DNA of 64,000 nucleotides from Magnolia sinica (GCF_029962835.1 NC_080584.1:83976862-84040861), one strand, 5' to 3'; shown: positions 11,532-23,680, counted from the stretch's first letter. Notes: a model not told the origin generated them from the letters alone. Translations and numbers: made by a program.

Positions 11532-13928
11532 TGTTCACTCCCCAAGTATAGGGTTGTGATGTAGTAATAAACTCGGTAAGACCGAGGTCGAATCCACAGG
11601 GACTGATACCTGTACGTTTCCTAAAACCAAGTAGAACTAGAACTAGACTAAGATATGATCTAACCAAATAGAAATTTAAGGAATAATGGTGGAATAATTA
11701 TCTAAAACTTTAAGGAATTCAGAGGAAGGAAACTAGGGATTTAGAGGATCCACTTGTAGAGATCAGGGAGATCTTATGCCTGCATCAAGGATTACGGAAT
11801 TCAAACTGAACTTACTTGATTTGGTTTTCAAGAGATGAAAGGTATATGAATTAGAATGGATTCCATCATCTAACCATGCCCAGGAGACACAGCAAACAAC
11901 AGGATTAAACTAATTACCAACCAATCAACAATGTATGAAGATCAGGAAGGTACTATCATCCTACCATGCCCATGGGACAATGATGAACAACAGGGCTTCC
12001 TGACTTCATAAATATAAAAAGAGGAAAGAAATATTCAAAGGCATTGCAAACCCATTGTAATTTCAGTCACAACAGACCATTAAAGACTGATAAAAATATT
12101 CCTTATAATAATCAACTAAATCAAATTAAGTTCAGAAATTTAATATACTTGCATGGAATAAACTCTCCCATCTCGCTACAGGCTTCACCTCTTAGCCCTA
12201 GCTAAGAGGTTTAGCCACACATGACTGGGCTAACAAAAACAACAAAATAAAAAATAAAAAGGAAAAGAAGAGAATAAGAAGGAAAAAGAGAAAACCCACT
12301 CCACGTCCAGCCTTTCTTCAACCGTCCAAAACTCCAACTCCTCCGCTGTTTCACGTCTCAGTCATGTCCAGCAGCAACCATGTTCGGCAGCAGCCTCCCT
12401 TCTGCTCCCCTTCCCTCTCTGTTTCTCTTTCTTGAACCCAGACCCACGACCGAGCACCAGCAGCCAAACTCCTTCCCAGAACACCTTCCACGTCCAAAGC
12501 CTCTCCCTCTTATGCAGCTGTCCGCCTCTGCTCCTCTCCATTCGCAGCAGACTCCTGGTGGGACTCTGCCCATCTTGCGTTAGTGAGCTGCTGGGACACA
12601 AGATCAGCTATCGGCTTTCTCAGACGTTCGCAGAACGTAACTGTGCATCCTGTTTTGCGCTGATGATTGGTGTGGCCCAAGATCGGGACTGGCCAGGAAA
12701 TCCCATCCATCCATTGAACTTTCCATGAAATCTTGGCTCAGACGGTGAAATTTCAAGAGAAGTTTTGCGGTAGATGCAGAGATCCGATGTTTTCTTTTCC
12801 TGCTGTCTGTCCACTGTTTAAACAATCCAAACTGATCTCAAACTGTTTTTTACAATTTGTCCACCTAGGTGATGGTTACAAGCCTCTTTGGAATCCATTA
12901 GATGGTTTAGATTGAACCGATCACCTCAGTGGGTGGCCCACAAGAATCCACCGCAGGCTCTGTTGCGAAACAGAGCCTGCGCGTTTGAGCGCTGTGATGG
13001 TCGGTGGACCCCACAGTGATGTATTTTGAGAAATCCATTCCGTCCACTAGGTTCAGGACGAAAAACCCTCTGGAAATAAGTATTTTTTGGAGAGAATCGG
13101 TGTTGTCCACAAGTTTGCTTACTCCGTCGTCCATCTGACGTTTAACAGGTACTCTACCTTTGTGTGTGTGCATGGGCCAAAAAGGAAAGATAGGCGATGG
13201 TGTTGGTCACCTTTCAGAGCATATGGACGGTTCTGATCATCGAAAACTGCGATTGATGGGGCCCACTACGTGAAAACGGACGAACAGCGTCCGCCCGCTG
13301 TCTCTGTTGAGGAGATGGATCGGGTCAGCGCCTGCTGACCGGTCCAGTTCTTCCGGTGCACAGCGAGTGTGCGTGCGCTGGATGTGCACGCCACTCAAGG
13401 TGGGGTCTACTTGGATGTATATGCGAGATCTGTTCCGTTCATCTCTTTTCTCATATCCTTTTAATCGTGGAGAGTGAAGTTGAGGCACATCCGGATAGCA
13501 AGTGGGCCCCAAATCACGGCTTTAGTGGCTAAAGTGTCTATTGAGCCACTTCCACAGGGATCCGGGAGCTGAGATTCGACATGTACGGTTCGTTTATGGT
13601 CCTCAGGCCATGTATGAAGTTTTGAGTTGAAAGAATAGAGGGAAGCCTGTGATCTTGCTTTCTGGACGTCTTCCAAGCCGCTTGAGTTTCAGTTTCTTGA
13701 TTTTTGCAGATCCCTGGCGTGTAATTCCATTGATCTTGGTCCCTTGGAGTCCTTCCCTTGCCTTGATGCATTCTGAATGTTAAATCCATGCTCTCAGTAC
13801 CTTTTCCCAGTCCAAGCTCGTAAATACGCCCTGCAACACAAACACGATTAGATCAGCCATTAAACGGTATTATGTTTGTAGATCCAAGTAATAACTGGGG
13901 TCTAATATGCAATATTTGACCCTCAACA
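11532..13928 (-). repeat. 5' LTR of the Athila-like element (right copy)
   Basis: It is the partner of the left LTR, with the same TG and CA ends and nearly the same length (2,397 against 2,398 bp). Its outer end at 13,928 abuts integrase-coding sequence of a Tekay/Del-like element, so the Athila unit appears to lie inside that older element. In element orientation its 3' end is followed by a 6-bp spacer and then the primer-binding site. Confidence 0.9.
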
Positions 13929-15222
13929 CCTAGATATTTCTGAGTTGCACAGAGATCTTATGACCGAGGTACATCGATCGCAATTTTCTATCCACCCTAG
14001 CTCGACGAAGATGTATCTTGATATGAGGAGACAGTATTTTTGAGCAGGGATAAAGTGCTAAATCTTCAGTTTTATGGCCGAGTGTGATACATGCTAGCGT
14101 GTCAAGGCCGATCATCAGAGATCCCCTGGTCTATTGCAATCGTTGAGCGTCCCGACATGGAAGTGGGAGCACGTATCTACAGATTTCATTATGGGCTTGC
14201 CGAGGACTCAGCGCGGTCATGATGTCATATGGGTTGTCGTGGATCGTCTAACAAAGTCGGTACATTTTCTTACAATTTGTGAGACTTGGCATTCGAACCG
14301 GCTCACCAGGCCATTTGTTGATGAGATCGTGAGACTGCACGGTGTTCCTATCTCGATTGTTTCAGATCGAGACCCAAAGTTCACGTCTCAGTTTTGGAGG
14401 AGCCTTCAGAGAGCGATGGACACTGATTGGCAGCTCAGCACTGCGTATCACTCGCAGACCGATGGCCAGACCGAGAGGGTTAATTAAATACTTGAGGATA
14501 TGCTTCGGGCCTGTGCGATTAATTTCAGGGGTAGTTGGGTTGAGCACATGCGATTGGCTGAGTTCGCATACAACAACAATTATCAGGCAACCATTGACAT
14601 GGCTCCTTTTGAGGCATTGTATGACAAACCATGCAGATCTCCAAGTTGTTAGACCGAGGTCAGAGAGCGGTGTCTCCTAAGTCTTGAGCTTGTGCAGAAG
14701 ACGTCAGAGGCTATTGATATCATCTGGCAGAGGATGCGTATAGCTCAGAGCCGGCAGAAGAGTTTTGCTGATCACCGGCGTCGTTCCTTGGAGTTCGCTG
14801 TTGGGGACAGAGTGTATCTCAAAGTCTCGCCCATGAAGGGTGTGGTTCAATTTGGAGCGAAGGGTAAGCTTGCCTCGAGATTCATATGACCTTTCGAGGT
14901 CATTGAGCGTTTTGACGCCGTGACATATCGGCTTGCGTTGCCATCTCTGTTGTCTGGTGTCCACAACATTTTCCATGTCTCTATGTTGAGGAAGTGTCGG
15001 CCAGACATCGTTCTTGTTATCGATTGGCAGCCGCTAGAGGTTTGTGAGGATGCTTCTTACATTGAGCAGCCAGTTCATATCCTCGATCGAAAGGAGCAGG
15101 TCCTCCGAATTAAGGTCATCTCCTTAGTGAAGGTTCAGTGGGGTCAACATTCTGTTGATGAGGCGTCTTGGGAGTGCGAGGCCGAGATTCGAGAGCGCTA
15201 TCTACATCTCTTTGATGATTGA
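13929..15222 (+). mobile_element. Integrase part of a Tekay/Del-like Ty3/gypsy fossil
   Basis: The sequence encodes the HHCC-to-core part of a chromovirus integrase (WKWEHVSTDFIMGLPRTQRG, VSDRDPKFTSQFW, AYHSQTDGQTERVN). It continues to the C-terminal region, with HNIFHVSMLRKC and a chromodomain-like tail (KVQWGQHSVDEASWECEAEI). These are hallmarks of the Tekay/Del branch. Everything upstream of the integrase zinc-binding region is missing, because the Athila-like element abuts at 13,928. The piece is broken in a few places. Confidence 0.85.
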
Positions 15223-15824
15223 TTATATATTGTATCTTATATACGGTCTCCGATTTTATATGATGATGTTATGTTTCCTCTTTTTTATGAGTTTTGACTA
15301 GTTGCGATGATTGTGTAATTTTGAGGATGAAATTTTTATTTGGAAGAGAGAGTTTTAAGGCCCGTATCATAGTCTGTACTGTTCCATAGGCTTCCGCGGT
15401 CCTCTCGGTCGAATTCTGGCAACCCTAGATTTGTATCTAATGTTTGCACACGATCCTAAGTTGAGTCCTCCATACTGAAGTCTGCTCGACCTGAAACTTG
15501 TACCTTAGCGACTGCGCCGTCACAGAGGTTCTAACGCCGTGACTCGTGCACCGATTCGATACCTAGGCTAGAAGTTATGGGGCCGCGTTGATTTCGAGAA
15601 AAATGCCATGTGTGCAAATTTTGAGAGAATCCTACGACCTATCCAATCAATCAATCAATCTCATTAATCAAGTACACATCACACTTCAAGTCAAGTACAA
15701 GTAACCCATACCCTACCCTTACCTTTCTCTTACATAAGCTACCCCAAAGTGAACCCTTACATCACTTCATCCATCACTCCACCCATCACTCATCACCCAT
15801 CACTCCACTTCTTATCATCCCATC

Positions 15825-15825
<1 letters not shown>

Positions 15826-15855
<30 letters not shown>
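15826..15855. repeat. (CT)n microsatellite
   Basis: An uninterrupted CT run of about 15 repeats lies within a C/T-rich part of the Tekay-like LTR. Confidence 0.9.
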
Positions 15856-17773
15856 CTTCATTTCTAAAAAAAATCTCCCAAGCAATAAAAAAATTTCCAA
15901 TGTTCAAGCTCTCTCTCTCTCCCAAAGCCAAGTGTGACCCACTTTCCCTCTCTCTCATCTCTCATCTCAACCATCCATTCATCATCTATCTCCATCAAAA
16001 TTGAAGGTAAGGAGATCGGCGTTCCATCGGAATAAGAAGATCGAACGGTGGGTGCTTTATAGACTAGATTTTCATGTTTTGATGATAGGCCAAGTGAGGC
16101 CTACCGATTGATGGTATGGATCTCACTTTGGACCCTAGATGTGGCTGATGGCCCACTTTGATTCTCATGATCATTCCATGATGGGGCCATTCTCCATGGA
16201 CCCCATCATGATGTTTATCTTCCTTGCATGAATAGGGTCATCTAGACCTTGCATTTTGGTGGAGAAAAGGATCTCCACCGTTGATTTTGATCGGTAGGCC
16301 CACATGTAATGGGACCCACTTGATATAAGTTGTGTTGTATGGAAGGGAGGGCCCATAGTGCCAGGGTCCCTCCATCACTCGGTCTCTCTCTCTCTCTCTT
16401 TCACTTTTATTGTGTGTGACGATGTGACTGTGTGGCCCATCCGGATATACCCCACTTGATGTATGTCTTATCCACACCACCCAGCCATTTAGTGGCCCAC
16501 CTGAGCAGGGCCCACCTTAAATATATGTGTTATGCCCATAACTGTCCAGCGTCTAGGGACGCTGGACGTGAACTGAAAACAAAAATATTAGCTTGATTTA
16601 ACAAGCTTTGGAGAGGGCCACTCATGCAGGCCCCACCTTAATGTATGCATCTGATCCACGCCATCCATCCCATTCCCTGGATCATTTTAGGCGTCGAGCC
16701 GAAAAATGAAGCCAATCCGATTATTTAGAGGGCCACAACATAGAAAATAGTGAGTTTTACCATTAAAATATGCTACGGCCTACTCTGATGTTTCTATACA
16801 CCAAAACACATCGAATATTGGGTTCATTCAGGCTGTCTTGAGCCATAGAATCCAACGGCTGGGTCAGATTCTCCTGATGCGGGCCCCACATAGGAAAAAC
16901 CGTGAAAAATCTATTTTAAAAAAATAAAATAAAACAAGATGCAGCAGGTGCTGCTGTTAACGTCCAGAGGACACGCAGCAGCGTCCTGCTGCGCTGGGAC
17001 GTGAAAGGAGGGCAGGGACGTGGGTCCCATGCGTAGGCCCCACCGTAAGCTGTGTTGGACATCAACACCATGCATTTGGTAGGCCCCCTTAGGGCAGTGG
17101 ACCACCCCAAAAATCAGCCGCATGTGGAACTTAGGTGGCCCACACGGCAGGAAATAGTGGGATTGAGCGTCTGCCATTGAAACCCTTTTGTTGTCACAAA
17201 AGTTTTGGGTCATTATGAAATTTGTTTTTCCCCTTCAATCCGGGTCAGTGTGACCATATTAACAGATTGGATGGCAAATAAACATTATGGTGGGCCCCAC
17301 ATGGGACCCACTGGCATTGTGTGTAGCACACACCGTCCCCATTTTGGGAGTGGGACGGTTGGTGTACCTCACTCCAACTACCTAGTTGTTGTAGTGGCGT
17401 CACCAAGTTTTGTGAGACCCACTGTTTCACCCACGCCGTCCATCTATGGGACCCACCATGATGCATGTGTTGCATCTAAACCGTCCAACCATTTTGAAAG
17501 CTCATTTTAAGGCTTGAGATAAAAAATAAGGTAGATCTAGTACCACGTGGACCACACTATAGAAATAGTAGGATTAAACATCTACCATTGAAACCCTTAG
17601 ATTCTAGAAGTTTTGGACTAACAGGGGATTTGTTTTTCCTCTAAATTTAGGTCTGTGTGACCTTATGATCAGATTGGGTGGAACATGAATGTTATGGTGG
17701 GCCTTGAGGATTTTAATGGTGGAAATCATTGTCACCACTGTTATTTGGAGTGTGGTCCAATTGATCTTTTTAT

Positions 17774-17809
17774 ATGATTCATTTATATATATATATATAT
17801 GTATGTATG

Positions 17810-17845
<36 letters not shown>

Positions 17846-17884
17846 TCATTTATATATATATATATATGTATGTATGTATGTATA
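17774..17884. repeat. Compound TA/TATG microsatellite, itself duplicated
   Basis: TA runs alternate with three to four TATG units. The whole block, introduced by GATTCATT, occurs twice in tandem. It accounts for the isoleucine/tyrosine-rich open frames on the minus strand here. Confidence 0.9.
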
Positions 17885-19630
17885 TTGATTTTTAAAAATA
17901 GATGAGTTGGACTTAGCCTATTTAAATTGGCCCATTCGACTTGGCGCATTTGGTTTGGTCCACTGATTCGGCCCATTTGATTAGGCCCGATGTGATATAT
18001 GAGGACCGTTGTTGAGGCCCACCTTGATGTGATGTATGAGGCTCGTTGTTGAGGCCCACCTTGATATATATGAGGCCCACGTATGCGGCTCATTTGATGT
18101 GTTTGAGGCCTATGCGTTGAGGCCCAATGAGATGTATATAGGCCCATTGCAATGTGTAATTCCACTATGGTTTATGTAATGATGTTTAGGGCAGGCTATG
18201 CCTTGGGAGCAATGATGGTTTGAGGTCCACATTGTAAGAATAATGTTGGTTAAACATCTGTATTGTAACTTTCCCTAGGGCCCATTGATAGGCCCATACT
18301 TGTAGTGTGTACGCCGTCTAGTCCCATCTTCGTTATGAACAGAATTCATCACCATATAACATGTTTAGTATAGTTCCATGATTCATGCTCATACGCATCA
18401 TATGTATGCTTGATATGAGGAGTGATTGATCATAGTATATGCCTTTGGGCAGATTGTTTATGTGCTCCCTAATAAGCAGAGTTGCCCTACATCTGCATGC
18501 GGTATGCGCAGGATTGTTACATGACTGGTAGTGTGATTCATCTACTTCGCATTTGTATGACATGATTACTGCACGCCCTAGCGACATCAGGGCTATGGCC
18601 TCAACAGGCATATTGTGGATGGCAGGATCGGGCACTGAAAATACTGTTTCTAGTATTGGGGTGCCATAAATGTCCCTGGGTGAAAATTTCTAAACCCGAT
18701 GGTACCAGAGGATGACTCCAATGTCGAGACCGAGTAGCACTCCAAGGCCGAATACTAAGAGGTCGTGTCTCCCACTATGTCGTAGTCGGTTGGAAATGGG
18801 TGTGGCCTTACTCGCTCGAGGGTAGGGGGCATAACTAGGTTGAGTATGACCATCTCGTGAATGAGTTCGCTATCGACGTGCCGGATAGGTATTGGCAGAC
18901 TATTGGTCAGGTGGATAGTGAGGTTTCTTACGCTTACTTGGATTGCATGCCTGGGAAAGGAGTAGTGCCATTTGGAGTGTACTAAACCCCGGTGATTATC
19001 CAGAGTGAGAACCGTACTGATATTTGATGCTCTAGTGAGGAGCTCCATTGATATGTGGATGATGATTGGCATGCATGAGTTGCATTTCGCATCACATGGT
19101 CTTGATATGACCGATAACATTCATATCTTGCACCGCATAACCTTGGTACGGCTGATTGCATTCTTGTACTCATCAACATGATTCCGCATTACTTTGACAT
19201 TATATTCTGAGCACGTTCATATTGCGCACACACTTACACCACCCTCTAAGCTTTTTATAAGCTTATGCATGATTGATGCGTGCAGGTGACATCAGGATGC
19301 AGCTGTAGCCTCACCGCAGTAGGAGCATGCAGTTGGGCTTTAGGAGTTTCCGTTATTATCTTGTATTTCCCTTCATACGCATTGTACTCAAAGTTTTTGA
19401 TCATAGTGAATTTTGTGATGGTGTTCTTGTGGTTATTGTTCGTGGGTTATGCTTATGGTTATGCTTATACTGAATCAAAATCATGTTTGAAATCCTCCTT
19501 GTAGGATCCCAGGATCGGAACCAGGTGTATTGGTGCTGGGAACCGAGAATGGGGTACTTCGGAAGTTGTCGGCGCTGGATTCGGAGATTGAGAATTTTGT
19601 GAGCCCGGTTTTCGAGTTTAGGGCGTGACA

Positions 19631-20490
19631 GTACTGTTACACCAAATGTATACAAATGTGGCCTTAATTCGCTAATCCAGAATGTAGATTTTATAGGACT
19701 CACCATAGATTTGGGTTGAAAGGAAACTCTTCCTGATTGGAATACCCTAGCCCTAGTTGGAGTGTCATCCCTATTTGGTAGCATTCTCTCCTGTTTTGCT
19801 GCATCCTCTGACTGCTTTTGGTATTAGTATTTGAAGATGCCTATTTTGCCAATATATGATATTGTGGGGTTGATTGCTTTAGGGCTGGTGGTGTTATCTG
19901 CTATTAGCTTGGTTTCTAGTGTTTGGCTAGTAGAGGTGTGGCTGGAGAATCCAATGCTCTCGAGGAAACTTGCCTTTTCCTGCTTTCGGGTTTTTGGTGC
20001 AACGGAGAAGCCTTGGTTGGGAGTTGTAGCTTTTCCCAAGTGAAGTGAGCTCGTTTTAGGCCAAGAAGAGATGGTGGAAGGGCTGTTTTTTTTTTTTTTT
20101 TTTTGGAATTGAAAATCAGCTTGTTTAATATTAAGTCTAATGACCAAAAAACGTGTTAATATATGGGTCAAGAAATGTCAAGAATGCAATCCTTTATCTA
20201 GACCCCCATTGGTTCCAAAGCCTATTTTTAATTGTAGGTTTCAATATGAATCTTCATTTTTGGCCTTTGCTTATGGAAATTGTTAATACCTGTTGTTAAA
20301 ACCTCAGTTTTAGAAGTCTTACATTTTCATGTCTGCATTTTGTTTGCTGATTCTCACTATATTTTAGCTTCTCTTCTTCTTCTTCTTCTTCTACCTTTTT
20401 TTTTTCCCCCGCTTTGGTGAGGCAGATTTCCAGATCTTGCAGACCTTGAACATGTTAGCTTACTTGAATTTCTCTATTTTGTTCTTTACA
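19631..20490. other. Stretch between the Tekay-like LTR and the gene-fragment mosaic
   Basis: No recognisable gene or mobile-element domain is seen. A 70-codon open frame (19,831-20,043) is hydrophobic at its start (LIALGLVVLSAISLVSS) but matches nothing I recognise. A poly-T run lies near 20,085-20,103. The left boundary of whatever carried the gene fragments probably lies here or was lost against the LTR. Confidence 0.5.
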
Positions 20491-20493
20491 TAG

Positions 20494-20553
20494 TTTCCTG
20501 TATCAGTTGCGCAAAGGAGCTGCTCATTGTCACAGCCATGGAGTGCTACACAG
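20494..20553 (+). pseudogene. CDKB: Single exon fragment of a plant B-type cyclin-dependent kinase
   Basis: This exon piece reads FLYQLRKGAAHCHSHGVLHR, bounded by an AG acceptor (20,492-20,493) and a GT donor (20,554). In kinases this is the helix leading into the catalytic loop; the next exon would start with DLKP. The AHCHSHGVLHR wording fits plant CDKB proteins best, although other CDKs are close. R for C and A for V changes suggest relaxed constraint. No neighbouring kinase exon is visible, so it is an isolated fragment. It lies upstream of three other host-gene fragments on the same strand. Confidence 0.7.
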
Positions 20554-20844
20554 GTTACCTTTTTGTTGGTTATTCACTGGTGGGTATAAGTATTTGCTAA
20601 TCTATAATGCATGTTTATATATGCAGATGTTGTTTATAAATACTTTTTATGCACTCTCTGAAGAGAGCAATTGTGTTGTTTCTTTTTTCCTTGAAATTTC
20701 ATTCATTTATTTATTTTGTTAATATTTTCTTCCTCGTCTACTTATGTCTACTACTGATAATGCAATCATATTGGTGCATGTTATAATCTCAACGAAGGGC
20801 TTCTTCTACGCCAGAAACAATGTTTATACCCATCCTGTATGTAG

Positions 20845-20920
20845 ATGATTATGCTTGAAGGTGCAAAGGCAACAACAGAAACTGTAGATGCTCTGAGGAC
20901 AGGAGCATCAGCAATGAAGC
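20845..20920 (+). pseudogene. SNF7/VPS32: Exon fragment of the ESCRT-III protein SNF7/VPS32 (CHMP4)
   Basis: The frame gives MLEGAKATTETVDALRTGAS followed by AMK, which is the conserved middle of plant SNF7/CHMP4, a filament-forming ESCRT-III subunit acting in endosomal sorting. An AG acceptor precedes it (20,843-20,844). After AMK the expected AMQKATNID is lost and the sequence diverges before a GT at 20,937. Only about 25 codons remain. No other SNF7 exon is visible nearby, so this is a non-functional fragment. Confidence 0.8.
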
Positions 20921-21154
20921 CTATCCAGATCTCTTTGTAAGTTAAATCTTCACCATCAAAATTCTCAACACCCATATCACAAATAATAACTGGCTATGGC
21001 ATCTGATCTGAATTCTCTCTCTTATTTGTTCTTATCACACCAAATTCACCAAAAGCAGGACCAATCTTTTTATCAATCTCTCGAAATATTCATGTATGCA
21101 CCTTAGTTTTGTTGTTGCATATTGTTAAACATAGCTGGAGCAGTCTATATCTAG

Positions 21155-21283
21155 GAGCCATATGAGCTTGCCTTCAACATTACTTTCTCAGAAGGTGGTG
21201 CTGAAAAGTTTTCTAAATCTATAGAAAACATCAAATATGGCCTGGTTTCAGCTGTTAGAAGGCAGAGCGTCTTCTTTTATCAG
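21155..21283 (+). pseudogene. Unidentified exon-like segment, 43 codons
   Basis: This open segment is bounded by AG (21,153-21,154) and GT (21,284) and is exactly 129 bases long. It encodes a well-composed peptide that includes AFNITFSEGGAEKF and GLVSAVRRQSVFFYQ. I do not recognise the parent gene. Its setting among exon fragments of known host genes, the same orientation and the clean splice borders suggest it is a captured exon too. It could also be a chance open frame. Confidence 0.4.
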
Positions 21284-22645
21284 GTAACTCATGCATTTTG
21301 AGTCTTCCCTTTAATATACTGACAGCTTATGTTGTGTTTTTTTTTTTTTTTTTGTCACAGTAATGATTGTTACAGACAAACCCTCTTGTGTGCCTTCAAG
21401 TCTTGTATCCTCCATCTCATGTTTTAGAACTTTTTAAATCAATATCTTCTTAGTTTATAGATGTTAGTAAAATATTCTTGGCATGCATTAATGTCATAAA
21501 TAGTGAAACAATGAAAGAGATGAAACCCAAGCACTTGAAGATCCTCCTGCTTATGTGCACTAAAAAAAAATTGTTCTCCAGTAGTGTGCTGGAACTGGAA
21601 ACAGCGTGAACCATGGTGCATCAATCAAATCATGTAATAGTCACCTTTGAACCCAATTTGAATATTAAAGAAATAATATTTTTGAAGAACTGTCTATCGC
21701 AAGGATGAAATAACATGGAACTATGCAAATATGGGGTAAAATGATTTCTTTGCTCATGTAATTGTCTATGGGCTCAACTTCTAGCCTGATAGTTTTGTTA
21801 TTCTGTCAAAACATTGTTATAAAACCTTTGAATTTCTTCTCTTAATATTTTAACTTGAATGTCAGCTTAGGAAATATCCATGAGCCTTTTGCAGCCTTTG
21901 TCTTTACCCCTTGCATGCTCCATGATTTTCCTTGTTCAGCTTTCCTATTCATTTATAAAGGAATGCTTCACTCTAAAATAGATGAGCTAGGACTCAAAAT
22001 CATTCACTTCTTCTTCTTATCCTACTTATTTTATCTTTGGACAGGTATCAAGACCCAGTATGCATGATGATTGTTTTCTTGAAGGAGCTGTGGCCGGATA
22101 TAAAGGACTCAAAGTTATTTCGAGTTTCCAGCATTCCCTCTAAAAATTTTCTGTGTATCAAGCATTCATTTAAATGATCATGATGTGCTCCATTGCATTT
22201 TGAATTTGAACTTCATTGCATTTTGATGTGCTTCATTACATTCAAGAAGTCCAGATACTAAGTGTTCTTCCCATCCGCTTTGTGCAATTTTCATGATAAT
22301 GTTTTTGTAAAGTGATCATCAGTCAACTTTACATCAAGTGTCAATTGATCTATCATCTTTGAACATACTTGTAAAAAACGATCCTCTTGTAATGATGTTG
22401 GGTTTTCACAATAATGGTACAATGAAATGCCTCCAATATACAACATTGTTTAGTATTAGCATTTGCTTATGTAGGCCTGCTTTACTTTTCATATAGAATA
22501 TATTGCCATCATGTCTTTAGAATTTCATCAGTATGCTTTTACTTATGCCTTTGCAAGGGACCAAATTGGCGCCTCATTAGTTTTTTGATTCCATGTTCTT
22601 CACTGTCGTCATCTTCTAGAAACATATTCATTTCCAACAACTGAT

Positions 22646-23362
22646 AAGCTATTCCAAAATAAAATTTGGGTTGGAACAGTCGAAGGTCAGCGATAGTTCC
22701 TCATTAATTCTTAGCTTCCATTTGCAAATGATGTTATGATTCATGCTGATTAGAATTGTTAACAGGTCTTCCTGTCTATTTCATTGAGCCTCATCATCTG
22801 GCTAAATTCTTCTGGAGAGGACAGTTTTATGCGGAGAATGATGATTTCAAGCGTTTTTCATTCTTTAGTCATGCAACACTTGAATTGCTTCTTCGAGCTG
22901 GCAAGAAACTAGATATAATCCATTGCCATATGACTGACAGACAACGTTTGTTGTATGCACTGGCAACAGTTAGAATTTCACTAGTTCCTTTTCATAAATA
23001 ATTTCTGATGTTTTTCCCCCCTCTAATAAGTAAACTTGGCATCTCAGGCACCACTCTATTGGGATTTGTATGGTCCTAGAGGTTTGAATACAGCTAGAAC
23101 TTGCTTTACATGCCACAATTTTGAGTATCAGGGGACAACACCTGCTTCAGAGTTGGCATCCTGTGGCGTTGATGTTCACCAGCTGAGTAGACATGATAGG
23201 ATGCAGGTAAATGCATCACATGATAGAGTCAATCCAATTAAGGTAATTGATTTCAATGGTACATTTGAATTAAGAAAAAGGCATCAAGGTGCGACATGTT
23301 TTACATGTTCCCATTCTTTAGGGTGCGATTGTGTTCTCCAACATTGTAACAACAGTATCTCC
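22646..23362 (+). pseudogene. SS4: Four-exon fragment of starch synthase 4, truncated
   Basis: Soluble starch synthase 4 extends glucans from ADP-glucose in plastids and helps start starch granules. Four consecutive exon remnants are visible: about 22,646-22,685 (NKIWVGTVE), 22,766-22,952 (GLPVYFIEPHHLAKFFWRGQ), 23,048-23,242 (APLYWDLYGPRGLNTARTCF to HDRVNPIK) and 23,322-23,362 (GAIVFSNIVTTVS). The introns are short and have AG/GT borders. In the second exon the expected HDWQTAFV after HCH is disrupted by a small indel, shifting the frame. The KVGGLGDV ADP-glucose site upstream and the whole C-terminal GT1 domain are absent, so this is a captured or duplicated fragment. Confidence 0.85.
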
Positions 23363-23588
23363 ATCTCTCTCCCTGCCCCGACTCTCTCTATATCTCTCCG
23401 CGCTGATTTTGCTAAAAAATATGATAACATGGAGGCTGAAATGGCTGACCTTGTTCAGGTGTTACCTCTTACCACTAACTCCATCTCCAATGCATTTTGA
23501 ACTATCTCCTCTTTCTAGACTGTTAACATGCCACACTGATTTTTGTACCTGGGTCCATCTCACTGCTAACTTCCTTTTTGAATGTTAG

Positions 23589-23680
23589 GAGGTTTCATTG
23601 GATTACTGCGTGGGATAGAGAAATTCGATTCTTCAAAAGGGTACAAAATATCAACTTATGTATATTGGTGGATTCGTCAG
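23589..23680 (+). pseudogene. SIG1-like: Exon fragment of a plastid RNA polymerase sigma factor (region 2)
   Basis: The frame gives [19 protein letters not shown] and then [11 protein letters not shown], ending at a GT donor (23,681); an AG acceptor lies at 23,587-23,588. This is sigma-70 region 2.3-2.4, which melts and reads the -10 promoter element. The wording is closest to SIG1/SIGA of plastids. No other sigma exon is seen on either side. It lies only 230 bp after the SS4 fragment in the same orientation, although these are separate genes in plants. Confidence 0.85.

Larger units (their letters stand above)
1775..13928 (-). mobile_element. Athila-like Ty3/gypsy LTR retrotransposon fossil
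   Basis: Two LTRs of about 2.4 kb (1775-4172 and 11532-13928), each bounded by TG and CA, enclose a 7.36-kb internal region read on the minus strand. In element order it carries a tRNA-Asp primer-binding site, a leader, gag (about 9,060-10,870), protease (8,370-8,930), reverse transcriptase and RNase H (6,850-8,360), integrase (5,490-6,920) and a 1.3-kb non-coding 3' region before the polypurine tract. The RT sequence style ([30 protein letters not shown]) fits the Athila branch. No env-like gene is seen. The coding region is broken, with roughly six to eight interruptions. LTR divergence near 2% points to an insertion under about one to several million years old, depending on the substitution rate. 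No target-site duplication is visible, as expected for a tandem remnant. Confidence 0.9.
15352..19630 (+). repeat. Probable 3' LTR of the Tekay/Del-like fossil
   Basis: A purine-rich tract (GGAAGAGAGAG) follows the integrase by about 120 bp. The next 4.3 kb ends in GGGCGTGACA, the usual end style of Tekay-type LTRs. The length is long but within reach for this branch; some of it may be later insertions, because pieces of the foldback repeat family occur near 16,460-16,760 and 17,250-17,760. The start is uncertain by tens of bases. No second LTR is present in the window, so it cannot be dated from here. Confidence 0.55.

Noticed and set aside
17779-18165. Minus-strand open frame of 128 codons rich in isoleucine and tyrosine
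   Set aside because: Most of it is translated TA/TATG microsatellite.
22756-23500. Functional starch synthase gene
   Set aside because: Only four internal exons remain, one with a frameshift, and the N-terminal ADP-glucose site and C-terminal GT1 domain are missing.
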